A stretch of 64,000 bases of DNA from Epithemia pelagica (Eukaryota; Bacillariophyta; Bacillariophyceae; Surirellales; Surirellaceae). Under the pieces are notes generated by a model that saw only the letters and a list, made by a program, of their open reading frames with translations, searched no databases and was not told the origin of the DNA. The stretch is taken from NCBI GenBank assembly GCA_946965045.2, contig OX337240.1, positions 2,294,001 to 2,358,000 of the forward strand, read 5' to 3'. Below are positions 42,571-52,800 of the stretch, piece by piece. The position numbers and the translations under genes are program-made. The stretch's first letter is position 1; each line of letters starts with the position of its first letter.

Positions 42571-43463
42571 GATGTGTCGTGTTGTCGTGTGGTTGGGTTG
42601 GTTTGGTGTGGTTGGTCGTGAGGCAATCGCTGCTGGTGTTCTTCTGGATGAAATGTTGCGCGGTTCTGGAATTGCTGGTGGAGATTCGGTGTTTGATGTT
42701 GGGCGGAGCGGAGGTCTCGACCATTGTCGACCTCTCCCCCCCAAACGTACTTTCGAATGTAGAGTCGCATTGGAGTCGCTTGAAAGAAATTTTTCATCCT
42801 CGATGGGCATTCCCGCGCCACACTTCCATAGAATACGCGGCAGCAGTGTATGTCAGGGAAAAGGAGATGATTCTTCATGTAGTATCGGCTTCTACTGCTC
42901 CTTGCTTTATCCAATTCTGGAGGATGCGACCCGGAACGTGAGTCAGGATCATTGAGAACCGCGGCATTCCTCCATCGGCTGAAATAAATACAATGGAGTG
43001 AGAGAGGATGAGAGAGTGTGATGGTTTCGTTCGAGTCGCACGCCAATTCAGCTCAAAAGAAGGAGGATGGACACCACTAAAGGTTTTCGACCAAAGCTTT
43101 ATCGGATGGTGGAAGCACTCAAGGATCCGAATCTATCGAGTTGCGCTGCTCCCTAGTACTGCATGTTCCCACCAAGCATATGCGGCATTTGGACGATGCG
43201 CGACTCTCTCTCTCTCTTGATCGTTCGTCTTGGCTTATTACCCAAAACAAACGGAGCTCGGATATGTATCTCCGGGGGAAGCACGGAGCTTTGCAATCGC
43301 TGAGGGAAAGTCGAATGACAATGGTAGCAATCACGAGCGACACTTGGCTATCAAGATATGTACTGCAGACTGGATTCTATAGGCTTTTTCTCTGTATTTC
43401 TAAGGCTGTTTGCTCTCATTTTCATCTTATATCGTTTGCTACAATTGTTCGTTACATTCTGCC
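42571..43463. other. intergenic
   Basis: About 890 nt. The first 240 nt are the possible N-terminal extension/5' UTR of TCF25. The remainder holds short ORFs only. Confidence 0.45.
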
Positions 43464-46400
43464 TCACGAAAACGCAAAGTTGTTTGGATGGACTGGTGCT
43501 TCATCCCACTCTGCGCTGGGGCGGACTCTTCTCGTTAATAGCTTCCGCAAGGACTTGTCGCCTTTGCCTGACGACTTACCATAGTATTCATAATGATAAT
43601 ACGATTTGCCTGAGTTGTTCTCCTTAGTTGATTTGCGCTTGGTTGATTTGTCTTTGACAGACTTTTTCTTCTTGCCAGACTCCTTCTTTCCTGCTTTGTG
43701 GCTCTTTTCAGGGACGCAGTGTAGGCTTGGAAGTTGGTTTCGGCGTTGGCAAGGGGATCGAATGGGGAACGTTAGTTGGTTACGGTGATGGCTTGGGCGT
43801 TGGTTTGGGCGTCGATTCGGAAACCGAAGCTGGTTTCGGCGTTGGTTTGGGGGTCGACTGAGGAACGTATGTTGGTTTGGGCGTTGGATTGGGGGTCGAC
43901 TGAGGAACTGGAGTTGGTTTCCGCGTTGGCTTGGGCGTTGGTTGGGGGGTCGACTGAGGAACCGTAGTTGGTTTACGCGTTGGCTTCGGGGTTGAGTGAG
44001 GAGCAAAAGTTGGTTTGGGCGTGGGCTTGGGCGTTGGATTGCGGGTCGACTGAGGAACGGTAGTTGGTTTCCGCGTTGGCTGGGGGGTCGACTGAGGAAC
44101 CGTAGTTGGTTTCCGCGTTGGCTTCGGGGTTGATTGGGGAGCGGAAGTTGGTTTGGGCGTGGGCTTGGGCGTTGGTCCAGGCGTGGGCTTGGGCGTTGGA
44201 TTGCGGGTCGACTGAGGAACGGTAGTTGGTTTCTGCGTTGGCTGGGGGGTCGACTGAGGAACCGTAGTTGGCTTCCGCGTTGGCATCCGAGTTGATTGGG
44301 GAGCGGAGGTTGGTTTAGGCGTGGGCTTCTGAGTTGGATTGGGGGTCGACTGAGGAACAGAAGTCGGAGGCTTGGTCGGAGCGAAAGTGGGGGCTTTGGT
44401 CATCTTCAATGTAGGAGCTTTCGATGATTTTGGTGTCGGAGACTTTGTAGATTTTGGTTTGGGGGTCTTCGTAGGCGCCGGAGCAGGAGCTTGCGTCGGC
44501 GTGACTATGGGGGTTGTGGATGGTGTCGTTCCGGTTGGTGTTGCAGTCGGCGTTTCGGTTGGTGTTGCAGTTGGCGTTACGGTTGGTGTTGCAGTCGGCG
44601 TTACGGTTGGTGTCGCAGTCGGCGTTGCGGTTGGTGTCGCAGTCGGCGTTCCGGGTGGTGTGGCGACGGGAGTTTCGGTTGGTGTCGTAGTCGGAGTTTC
44701 GGTTGGTGTCGCAGTGGGCGTTTCGGTTGGTGTCGCAGTCGGAGTTCCGGTTGGTGTTGCTGTAGGAGTTCCGCTTGGTATTGTCGTAGGAGTAACGTTT
44801 GGTGTTGCCGTGGGAGTTACGTTTGGTGATGCAGTAGGACTTCCGGTGGGTGTTGCCGTAGGAGTTCCAGTTGGTGTGGCCGTTGGTGTTGACGTAGGAG
44901 TTCCGGTTGGTGTTGACGTAGGAGTTCCAGTTGGCGTTGCCGTGGGAGTTCCGGTTGGTGTTGCCGTTGGAGTTCCGGTGGGTGTTGCCGTAGGAGTAAC
45001 GTTTGGTGTTGCAGTAGGAGTATCGTTTGGTGTTGACGTGGGAGTTACGTTTGGTGATGCAGTAGGAATGGTGTTGCCGTAGGAGTTCCAGTTGGTGTTG
45101 CCGTTGGTGTTCCAGTTGGTGTTGCCGTGGGAGTTCCGGTTGGTGTAGCCGTTGGAGTTCCGGTTTGTGTTGCCGTTGGTGTTGACGTAGGAGTTCCGGT
45201 TGGTGTTGCCGTGGGAGTTCCCGTTGGAGTTGCCGTAGGAGTTCCGGTTGGAGTTGCCGTGGGAGTATCGGTTGGTGTTGCCGTGGGAGTTCCGGTGGGT
45301 GTTGCCGTAGGAGTAACGTTTGGTGTTGCAGTAGGAGTATCGTTTGGTGTTGCCGTGGGAGTTACGTTTGGTGATGCAGTAGGAGTTCCGATGGGTGTTG
45401 CCGTAGGAGTTCCAGTTGGTGTGGCCGTTGGTGTTCCAGTTGGTGTTGCCGTTGGAGTTCCTGTTGGTGTGGCCGTTGGAGTTCCGGTTGGTGTGGCCGT
45501 TGGTGTTGACGTAGGAGTTCAAGTTGGTGTTGCCGTGGGAGTTCCGGTTGGTGTAGCCGTTGGAGTTCCGGTGGGTGTTGCCGTAGGAGTAACGTTTGGT
45601 GTTGTAGTAGGAGTATCGTTTGGTGTTGCCGTGGGAGTTACGTTTGCTGATGTCGTAGGAGTTCCGGTGGGTGTTGCCGTAGGAGTTCCAGTTGGTGTGG
45701 CCGTTGGTGTTGACGTAGGAGTTCCAGTTGGTGTTGCCGTGGGAGTTCCGGTTGGTGAAGCCGTTGGAGTTCCGGTGGGTGTTGCCGTTGAAGTTCCAGT
45801 TGGTGTGGCCGTTGGTGTTGACGTAGGAGTTCCGGTTGGTGTTGCCGTGGGAGTTCCGGTTGGAGTTGCCGTAGGAGTATCGGTAGGTGTTGCCGTAGGA
45901 GTTCCAGTTGGTGTGGCCGTTGGTGTTGCCGTGGGAGTTCCAGTTGGTGTGGCCGTAGGAGTTCCGGTTGGAGTTGCCGTGGGAGTATCGGTTGGTGTTG
46001 CCGTAGGAGTTCCAGTTGGTGTGGCCGTTGGTGTTGCCGTGGGAGTTCCAGTTGGTGTTGACGTAGGAGTTCCGGTTGGTGTTGCCGTGGGAGTTCCGGT
46101 TGGAGTTGCCGTAGGAGTTCCGGTTGGAGTTGCCGTGGGAGTATCGGTTGGTGTTGCCGTAGGAGTTCCAGTTGGTGTGGCCGTTGGTGTTGCCGTGGGA
46201 GTTCCAGTTGGTGTTGACGTAGGAGTTCCGGTTGGTGTTGCCGTGGGAGTTCCGGTTGGAGTTCCAGTCGGCGTTGCGGTTGGTGTCGCAGTCTGCGTTG
46301 CGATTGGTGTTGCAGTCGGCGTTTCGGTTGGTGTTTCGGTTGGTGTCGCAGTTGGCGTTTCGGTTGGTGTTGCAGTCGGCGTTTCGGTTGGTGTCTCAGT

Positions 46401-46703
46401 CGGCGTTTCGGTTGGTGTTGCAGTCGGCGTTGCGGTTGGTGTCTCAGTCGGCGTTTCGGTTGGTGTCTCAGTCGGCGTTTCGGTTGGTGTTTCGGGGCAA
46501 GTCGTTGGGAGTTTGACAGACCACACACACACTTCGTCGTTGTTTCCTTGTCCTAGACAGGCAGGAATAAAATTTGGGTCGTTGTTTCCTTGGCAGTGTA
46601 TGTCAGCTCCATCGACCATGATATCTAGTGTTGTGCTGTTTTCACAACCACTTCCATCCTTATACACAAAAAAAGAGTTTCTCCCGGAAGTCCGACTTGG
46701 CAT
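43464..46703 (-). pseudogene. Pro/Thr-repeat secreted-type protein, disrupted
   Basis: The minus strand encodes a short Cys-containing domain (from Met at 46703), then ~900 residues of T-P-T-x and K-P-T/P-Q-S-T repeats, then a Lys/Ser/Tyr tail (KSYYHYEYYGKSSGKG) typical of diatom cell-wall or adhesion proteins. It is not one frame. A base change makes TGA at 45519-45521 inside a repeat; a 7-nt loss at 45066-45072 (compare 45380) shifts the frame; a stop lies at 43780-43782; and another shift near 43715 is needed to reach the tail. The Met at 46703 has no signal peptide, so the 5' end may be missing. Decay is likely; collapsed repeat assembly is the alternative. Confidence 0.6.
43790..46495. 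repeat. degenerate tandem repeat array (30-bp and ~60-bp periods)
   Basis: Two zones. From ~44520 to 46495: 12/30-bp units of the type GTTGGTGTTGCCGTGGGAGT encoding T-P-T-[AGS] on the minus strand. From 43790 to 44400: longer units with GTCGACTGAGGAAC encoding V-P-Q-S-T-P-x-P-T. Units differ by a few bases. Confidence 0.9.
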
Positions 46704-46706
46704 TGC

Positions 46707-47980
46707 TCAGGAAGGGCATCGTTTCTGAGGGATCAACTCAAAGCCGTAGTCTAATGCGAATCCGTCCTTGTAGAATTCCGCCATGATTGAACATGTAATT
46801 GTATAACGCACATTCGGTAAATCCCAGTCATACGGCTCAAATTCTTGGCCCATTTTCTGTTGCTGGGGTATCAAAAAGCCAGCGATTGTCAGCTCTCGCT
46901 CACGACCATTCAATTCCGCTTTTGTCTTGGGACCTCCATAGAGCACTTGGACAAATTCTGTCGGGATGTTGTCCAATTCGCTGTACCGGCCGCCAACTCG
47001 GACGGCTCGAGACTCTTTCCAATACTCAAACAAGCCCATCGTCCATCCATTGAGTCCTCTTTTCCTGCTTTCCGCCAGAGCTTGTCTGACACGTGTGATA
47101 GTTTCTCGAAATCCCATTCGTCGCCAATCGAACCTTCTTGCTCTTGTTTCACCCAATCCATGGAATGCATAAAGATTCCACGGTGTCCGGAGCACAGTTT
47201 CATCAAGAAATCAACCGAATCCGCACTCAAACGCACCCCCGCATCCTTGAGGAGATGTACAAGAGTGTTTCCCGCAGGAATTGGAGGGTGCCACAGATGC
47301 CGTGCCGTGACTTATGGTGGCGTCGTGCAGTCGACGCCATCTTTATGTCCAGTTGCAGCTGCGGAAAGGAAAAGAATTTTGGGACCATTCCGCGTTTCTG
47401 TCTCCTTCACAACAAGGCGAATCACATCCGGAAAAGAGAAAAGGATATGGGCTTCATCGATCACAATTGTCTTGCCTTGTTTTCCAATATCTCGCAGTGC
47501 TTTTCTGGTTCTTACGACGAGGTCGCCCTCCTGAAGTAGGTCCGTTCTACCACTTGCTTGGACAAACTGCTCATACCAGCCATCCGTCGTACCGGCATAT
47601 TCCACCTCCACGAATTCATTCCTCAACTCTTTCACCATGTATTGTGCAAGAGTTGTTTTTCCGGAAGCCACCCCAGCCCGAACAAACACCACGCGGTATT
47701 TCTCTAGCAAGACCTTGATCTTTTTCACTGTTTCTTCCACCGAAATAAAAACATTGTCCTCCACGTTCGGCACTCTGCCAACTGTCGGAATTCGCCGTGA
47801 ACGACGAGAGGAGGTTGTCTGTTGAACATCAGGATGCTCGTCTCCCATCGTTGTCTCGTTGTGTTGTGTGCCTGCTGCTTTGAGGAACTCGCCCGTAGGA
47901 TTCCGTAGGAGACTAGGACTCCCCCTCCTTGTTGCGTGCTTGTGCCTGCTCTTTGTTTCCTTCCGCTCCGTCGTGGTCAT
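46707..47980 (-). pseudogene. Crinkler-like P-loop NTPase, disrupted
   Basis: From ATG 47980 a basic leader precedes a P-loop NTPase: Walker A AGVASGKTT and Walker B TIVIDEAHILF, followed by KILFLSAAATG. The organisation and downstream blocks (LCSGHRGIF; SRAVRVGGRYSELDNIP; RELTIAGFLIP) resemble the NTPase module and following region of Crinkler (CRN)-type proteins found in oomycetes and many other eukaryotes, diatoms included. An in-frame TAA lies at 47312-47314, with the same frame clearly coding on both sides. A frameshift lies somewhere in 47110-47195, after which coding continues to TGA 46707-46709. No LxLFLAK-type header is present. The family call is by memory of motifs; activity is not expected in this state. 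Confidence 0.55.
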
Positions 47981-48004
47981 GTTGTGCACGGCGTTGCATA
48001 ATTG

Positions 48005-48119
48005 TAGGGGGAATTGAAGCTGAATAGGGGGCCTATTTCGGGGGAAGGCTTGTTCCAGCTTCCAGCCCCGAAAGAGTATCTCCTAGAGCTAGCGAGTCAA
48101 TTTAAACGCGTTTAGGTCA
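48005..48119. repeat. dispersed repeat, copy A
   Basis: About 115 nt related to 57998-58121 in the same orientation. The core is CTGAATAGGGGGCC, one variable base, ATTTCGGGGGAAGGCTTGTT; the outer end is CGCGTTTAGGTCA. It lies directly upstream of the Crinkler-like relic. Confidence 0.8.
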
Positions 48120-48156
48120 CATTTTGCAATAATAAAAACGCGTTCTTCGGTAACCT

Positions 48157-49300
48157 TCACGTCGCACTTATCCGGAATAATGCTGAATAAGCCTGTTTCA
48201 ATTTCAATGGATATTGCCGGAATTCAGATGTAAATGTCAAGTCGGCTGGTCCAAGTTCAGCCTCTGCAACAAATAAAAAAGAAAGGGTTTCGGAGACGCT
48301 TTCACTTACTTCGACGTCGAACAAACCAAGTCTTCTGGTCTCGGGATCTCCTTCTTCTAAGTACGATGAAGTCATATCCAAGGATGCTTCTAGGTCCAGC
48401 TGGTCAAAAATCTCGTCAAGGGATCCATCTCGGACGACCCATGTGCTGCTGCGATCACCATTTTGCTGGGACAGAGACACCTGCTGAACGAGAAAGGGAG
48501 TTCCACTCATATCTCTTCCAGTGATCCAGTCCATTGCTTCCAGACCTTGAATGATAACATCGTCATCGTCGCTGCTGGTAAACTGGAATTCATTATCCGA
48601 ACGAACTGCTTCAATCCAGTCATAGTCATCCAGGGGCAGAATGCGTTGTACGTCTGGGCTTATTACGGGATTGGTCTTGGAGGTACGAATGTCATAGTCA
48701 TCCAGGGGCAGAATGCGTTGTACGTCTGGGCTTATTACGGGATTGGTCTTGGAGGTACGAATGGAGGTTGCGCTACGACCTTGTGATTCAAAGAAGCTGT
48801 CCTCGTCGTTCGAGTCATTGCCCACCTGTGCTACGACCAAGAGGTTGTACAAGGTGCCATCTTTGAGAAAGTCTGTTTTTCTATCACAAAGGAAGTTGCA
48901 GTGGATGTACGGAAGATCTCCAGGATGTTGCCATTTTCAGAAAGTTCTTGAACGGAACGTTGCGGAAATTGAAACGGTGCCTCGGCAATGAAAATGATGT
49001 ACTGGACATCACCACAATCTTTCGAATCAAAATCAGAGTTCATTGTGTCGAGTCGGGCCACGACCTGGGCAGGTCTCCACTGAACTTGGACCACCCCCAT
49101 CTCGGCGGAGTACGCAGACGATATTCCTTGAAACAGTAGCATGGCGTCCTCCGTTCGACAGCTACTTCGCGGATCTTTTTTCTTCTTGGAGCTCTTGTCC
49201 TTCTTGGAGCTTTTTCATTCATCTTTTTTGCGCTTCTTCTTCTTTTTTTCTCGATGGACGTTTTCGGAGGATAACACTAGCAAAATAGCAGTGCCTACGA
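48157..49300 (-). pseudogene. Lys-rich, probably secreted protein, disrupted
   Basis: Reading the minus strand: a hydrophobic segment (VVGTAILLVLSS, near 49280) is followed by REKKKKKRKKDE, an in-frame TGA (49215-49217), KSSKKDKSSKKKKDP, then an acidic domain (from Met 49142) with CGDVQYIIFIAEAPFQFPQ. A frameshift near 48910-48930 is needed to continue into CNFLCDRKTDFLKDGTLYNL and the rest to 48157. A 24-residue segment is duplicated exactly. Lys/Ser-rich stretches suggest a cell-wall or silica-associated protein, but that is inference. No family recognised. Confidence 0.45.
48620..48763. repeat. 72-bp exact tandem duplication
   Basis: Units 48620-48691 and 48692-48763 are identical in my reading, and encode the same 24 residues (IRTSKTNPVISPDVQRILPL...) twice in frame on the minus strand. 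Confidence 0.93.
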
Positions 49301-49651
49301 CCTGTTGGAAAAAATGACAAGACCAAAGTCCATCAGCACTCGGGAACGCCCGGCGCTAAAATTCAAGCAATGATGGGAAGTACTTACAAAGGGAGTCACG
49401 AACGAGTACGCGAGCCAGAACGGAAAAACGTAACGTTCGCTGACGTAGTGAAATTTGGGAAATCAAAACCAACAAAACAAAATGAGACAAAGGCTCATTC
49501 TTTGGAAACAATCAAGGCAGTAAAGTAAAATTACGTTTTACATCTTACAATGTAGTGGATCAGCTGACGGCCACAACCACTTCGTACAACATTGTTTCCA
49601 AAGAAAATTACGTTTTGTATTTCACTGCCACCAAGCAAGGTCCTTCATGTC
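49301..49651. other. left flank of the Copia insertion; relict coding traces
   Basis: About 350 nt. A + strand stretch (about 49430-49530) reads NVTFADVVKFGKSKP and may be a remnant of an older element ORF. It ends in the target sequence ATGTC (49647-49651). Confidence 0.35.
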
Positions 49652-49820
49652 TGAAAAGGGTATGTATTCGTAAAATTATGATAGAAGATTACCTAGTTCG
49701 TACGTTCCTAAAAGATATGCAAGTAGTGCGTCATCCAGAGTGTGAGGCTGGTTGGGCAAGGTGACGTCGACCCTATACGTCAGCCCTATGGCTAGTCTCC
49801 ATTAGGTCGCGCCCTTTTCA
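49652..49820 (-). repeat. 3' LTR
   Basis: 169 bp, identical to 56581-56749, bounded by the 9-bp inverted termini TGAAAAGGG/CCCTTTTCA. Confidence 0.96.
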
Positions 49821-49830
49821 CTCCCTCTCA
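49821..49830 (-). other. polypurine tract
   Basis: On the element strand GAGAGGGAG abuts the 3' LTR directly, the expected site for plus-strand priming. Confidence 0.75.
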
Positions 49831-49887
49831 GCCGAACACGGATGAGATAATGGCTTTGAAATGTGTAAATTGTGAGAATAGATTTGG

Positions 49888-52800
49888 TCACCACCCACAG
49901 AGGAGCTTCCGAATGTGTTCGAATGTGGTTTGTGTGAGACCTTTCGTCAAGATGTCGGCGCGTTGTTGTGTCGTATCCACTTTGACGACTCGCAGCCGAT
50001 CACTGATATGCTGTCGAAACCAATGAATCTTAACAGCGTAGTATTTCGATCGTGGTGTGATCCGCCCGGGTTCTAGGTTGGCCAAAGTCAAGGCTCCCAT
50101 GTTATCTTCCCAGATTGTCGTTTTAAATGTTGTTGTGTATTCTTTGCTGAGCCCAACTCCTTCTGCAACGTGGGTCAGCAACTCTTGTAGTGGTAGGACC
50201 GATTTCAACGACTCGCTCAGTGCGTTATATTCGGCCTCCATAGTGCTCAAGGCAATGGATGTTTGTAGTTTACTTGTCCAAACCATGGGACAATTTGCCA
50301 GACAGATCACAAATCCTGTACGACTTTTCACACAGGTCGAGTCCAGCTTTTCTTCATATGGCCACAATCCAGCGAAGTCGGCGTCGACAAAACAATCGAT
50401 GTCCAGACTTGTGGCGGGCTTAAGGATCAGTCCTTGGTCTTGCGTGTGCTTAAGGTACTGTCCAATCTTTTCAACCGCTTGCTCATGGGATCTCTTTGGA
50501 CTGAAAGCAAAGCGTGCACATTGGCTCACCGCATAGGTAATGTCGGGGCGACTGTGTGCCTGTAAATATTGTAGCATCCCAATCACACTTGCATAATTGT
50601 ATCTGCCTTGTGGGGGATCTCCATTCTTGTCCTCTATCAGGGGCTTAGAAAGAGCTGGGGTACAACTCCGGTCCAAGTCACCAACTTGTAGGGCTTCTAA
50701 GATGCGTTTAATCAAGCCCTTCTGTACTAGCTTGATTGTTCCTTGGGTCTCGTCCCTTTCAATATGGACACCCAGAAAACCAGCAACGCTGTCCTCAACA
50801 TCGAGTTCTGCGTGCTCTTCGGTTTTCAGTCTGTTGAGTACCTCATCAATGTACTCTCTTTTGGGACTGTAAAATAGCGTGTCATCCACATAGACTACGG
50901 CTATTACCTTGTCCGAAATAAATAGGCATGGATCAACCGAGTCCTGGGCAACAAAGCCGACTCGTTCCAATTGCCCTTTAAAGTGTTGAAAGAAATTCCG
51001 TGGGGCTTGTTTCAGGCCGTACAGTGAACGCTTCAGCTTCAGTACTTTGCCGTCTTGTCCGAATCCTCTGGGCATCTCAACGTAGACACCGCTCCTTTCC
51101 CGCTCTTGACGTGTCATTGAGTCCCATTTGGGATCACGATCAATTGGGGCGTGAAGGAATGCCGCAGTATAGTCTACCTGCACCGTTGCAAGGTTAAGGA
51201 TAATCGACAGGATAAGCATTAGGCGGACTGTAGTCCAGTTCACCACTGGAGCAAAGGTGTCGAAGAAGTCTATCCCTTCCACCTGGTAATCTCCACGAGC
51301 ACAGAATCGTGCTTTCAACTTCTTGACCGTTCCATCTGGGAAACGCTTTCTCTTGAACGCCCAAGTTGATGGGATGACGTTCATCCAAGGTTCGCGATCG
51401 ACGACTATCCAGGCTTTCATCAGGCGGAATAGCGTATCGATCTCCTTCTTGCATGCTTCCATGAAGCCAGCAGCATCTGGTCCACTCATGGCTTCGTTCC
51501 ATCGTGGGTTATCTGCTGCGTCGGCCTTGGTAATGAGGAACATCGGATGCATAGCTTCCACAGTTCCCGTCTTAGGGTTGGTGTTCATAGCTAGGATGCG
51601 ACTCATTAGCGTTGACTGAGATGACTTGAGGTCACGAATGGTTGAGGTCCAATCAAGTCTTGCCAGGAATGAATCGTTAAGGCAGTCACGTTTCACCTTG
51701 AGTCGCGCATAATCGTCGTGACCAAATAAGGCGTGTTCTTTCCACCGTTCGCGCGAGTACGCAGCATACTTAGGATTGGGCTTGCGTGCGCGCTTGCCAC
51801 GACCAAAATGCATTTCATCCGGCTGTTCCAGGTGCTGGGCACGTCTCATTTTCTCCTGTGCCCGGACTGGATCTTCCACATCCTGCTCCTCATTCTCAAA
51901 AATCACAACTTCGTCTCCAGAGTCAATGGTGGAGTTGTTTGGGCCGTCCCATACTCCATCCATCACCAAAGGAGGAATCAAGTCCTGGGGATCGTCGTCA
52001 GGAGGAGCTGCTGGTGGATTTGGCTCCACATCCAAATCAAGGGGAGGAAAAAGAGGTTCCCCATCGTTGATCTCACCATCACCATTGTCCTCTCCCTCTG
52101 GAGCCAAGGGCACCAGAGCTCCCTCTGGAGCGGCCGCTCCCTCTGGAGCAGGGGCGCGTGGAGGAAGGATAGGAGGCATAGGCAAGGGGTTAATACGAGC
52201 CATGTCGTTTTGTTGGTGCCGTAGGGCATCAATCTCGTCAGGAGTGAGCCAATCTTGGTGGAGGGGTGGTGGCTGGGGCTGCGCGTCCTCAAAGTCACCA
52301 TCATCAATTCGCTCCAGACCAGAGGCCACCAACTGGTCCCAAAAAGACCCAGTAAACATATCTTGTTGTAGGACACCGCCGGTTTCGGCATTAGGAACAC
52401 TTGAAAAGAGGTCGTCGTAGACGACGTGATATTGCGGGCTAACATAGCCAGTCGCAATATTCAGAATTAAGCCCACCGTGCTAGAATGGTCGGGAGAAAC
52501 GCCAAGATATTGCCCTCGTCGGGCACGTGGCGACCATTTAGGGAGCTTCTTTCCGTCCTGAATCTTGGGGTCCAGTACATAGACTGGGCATCCCCACACA
52601 TGGCTTCGATGTAGATGGTCCAAGGTAGGGAAGACTGTGCCAGAGAAAAGTTCAAGCGGGGCCATAAACGAGCCACGCTTGGGAAGGTTATTCCACATCC
52701 ATACTGCGTGGTTGAGGGCAAATGGCCAGAGGCTTAAATCGTGAGCATGCTCAGGCCAGTGCAACACAGCGTGTAGCATCATAGTACGGGCCCAAGAGGT

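Noticed and set aside
43790-46495. CRISPR-like array
   Set aside because: The units are contiguous and degenerate with no unique spacers, and they encode a periodic peptide.
44372-46728. Long + strand ORFs of Val-Gly repeats (44372-45082, 45127-46728)
   Set aside because: They are the exact antisense of the PT repeats; the minus strand has a Cys domain and a Lys/Tyr tail, the + strand has only the repeat.
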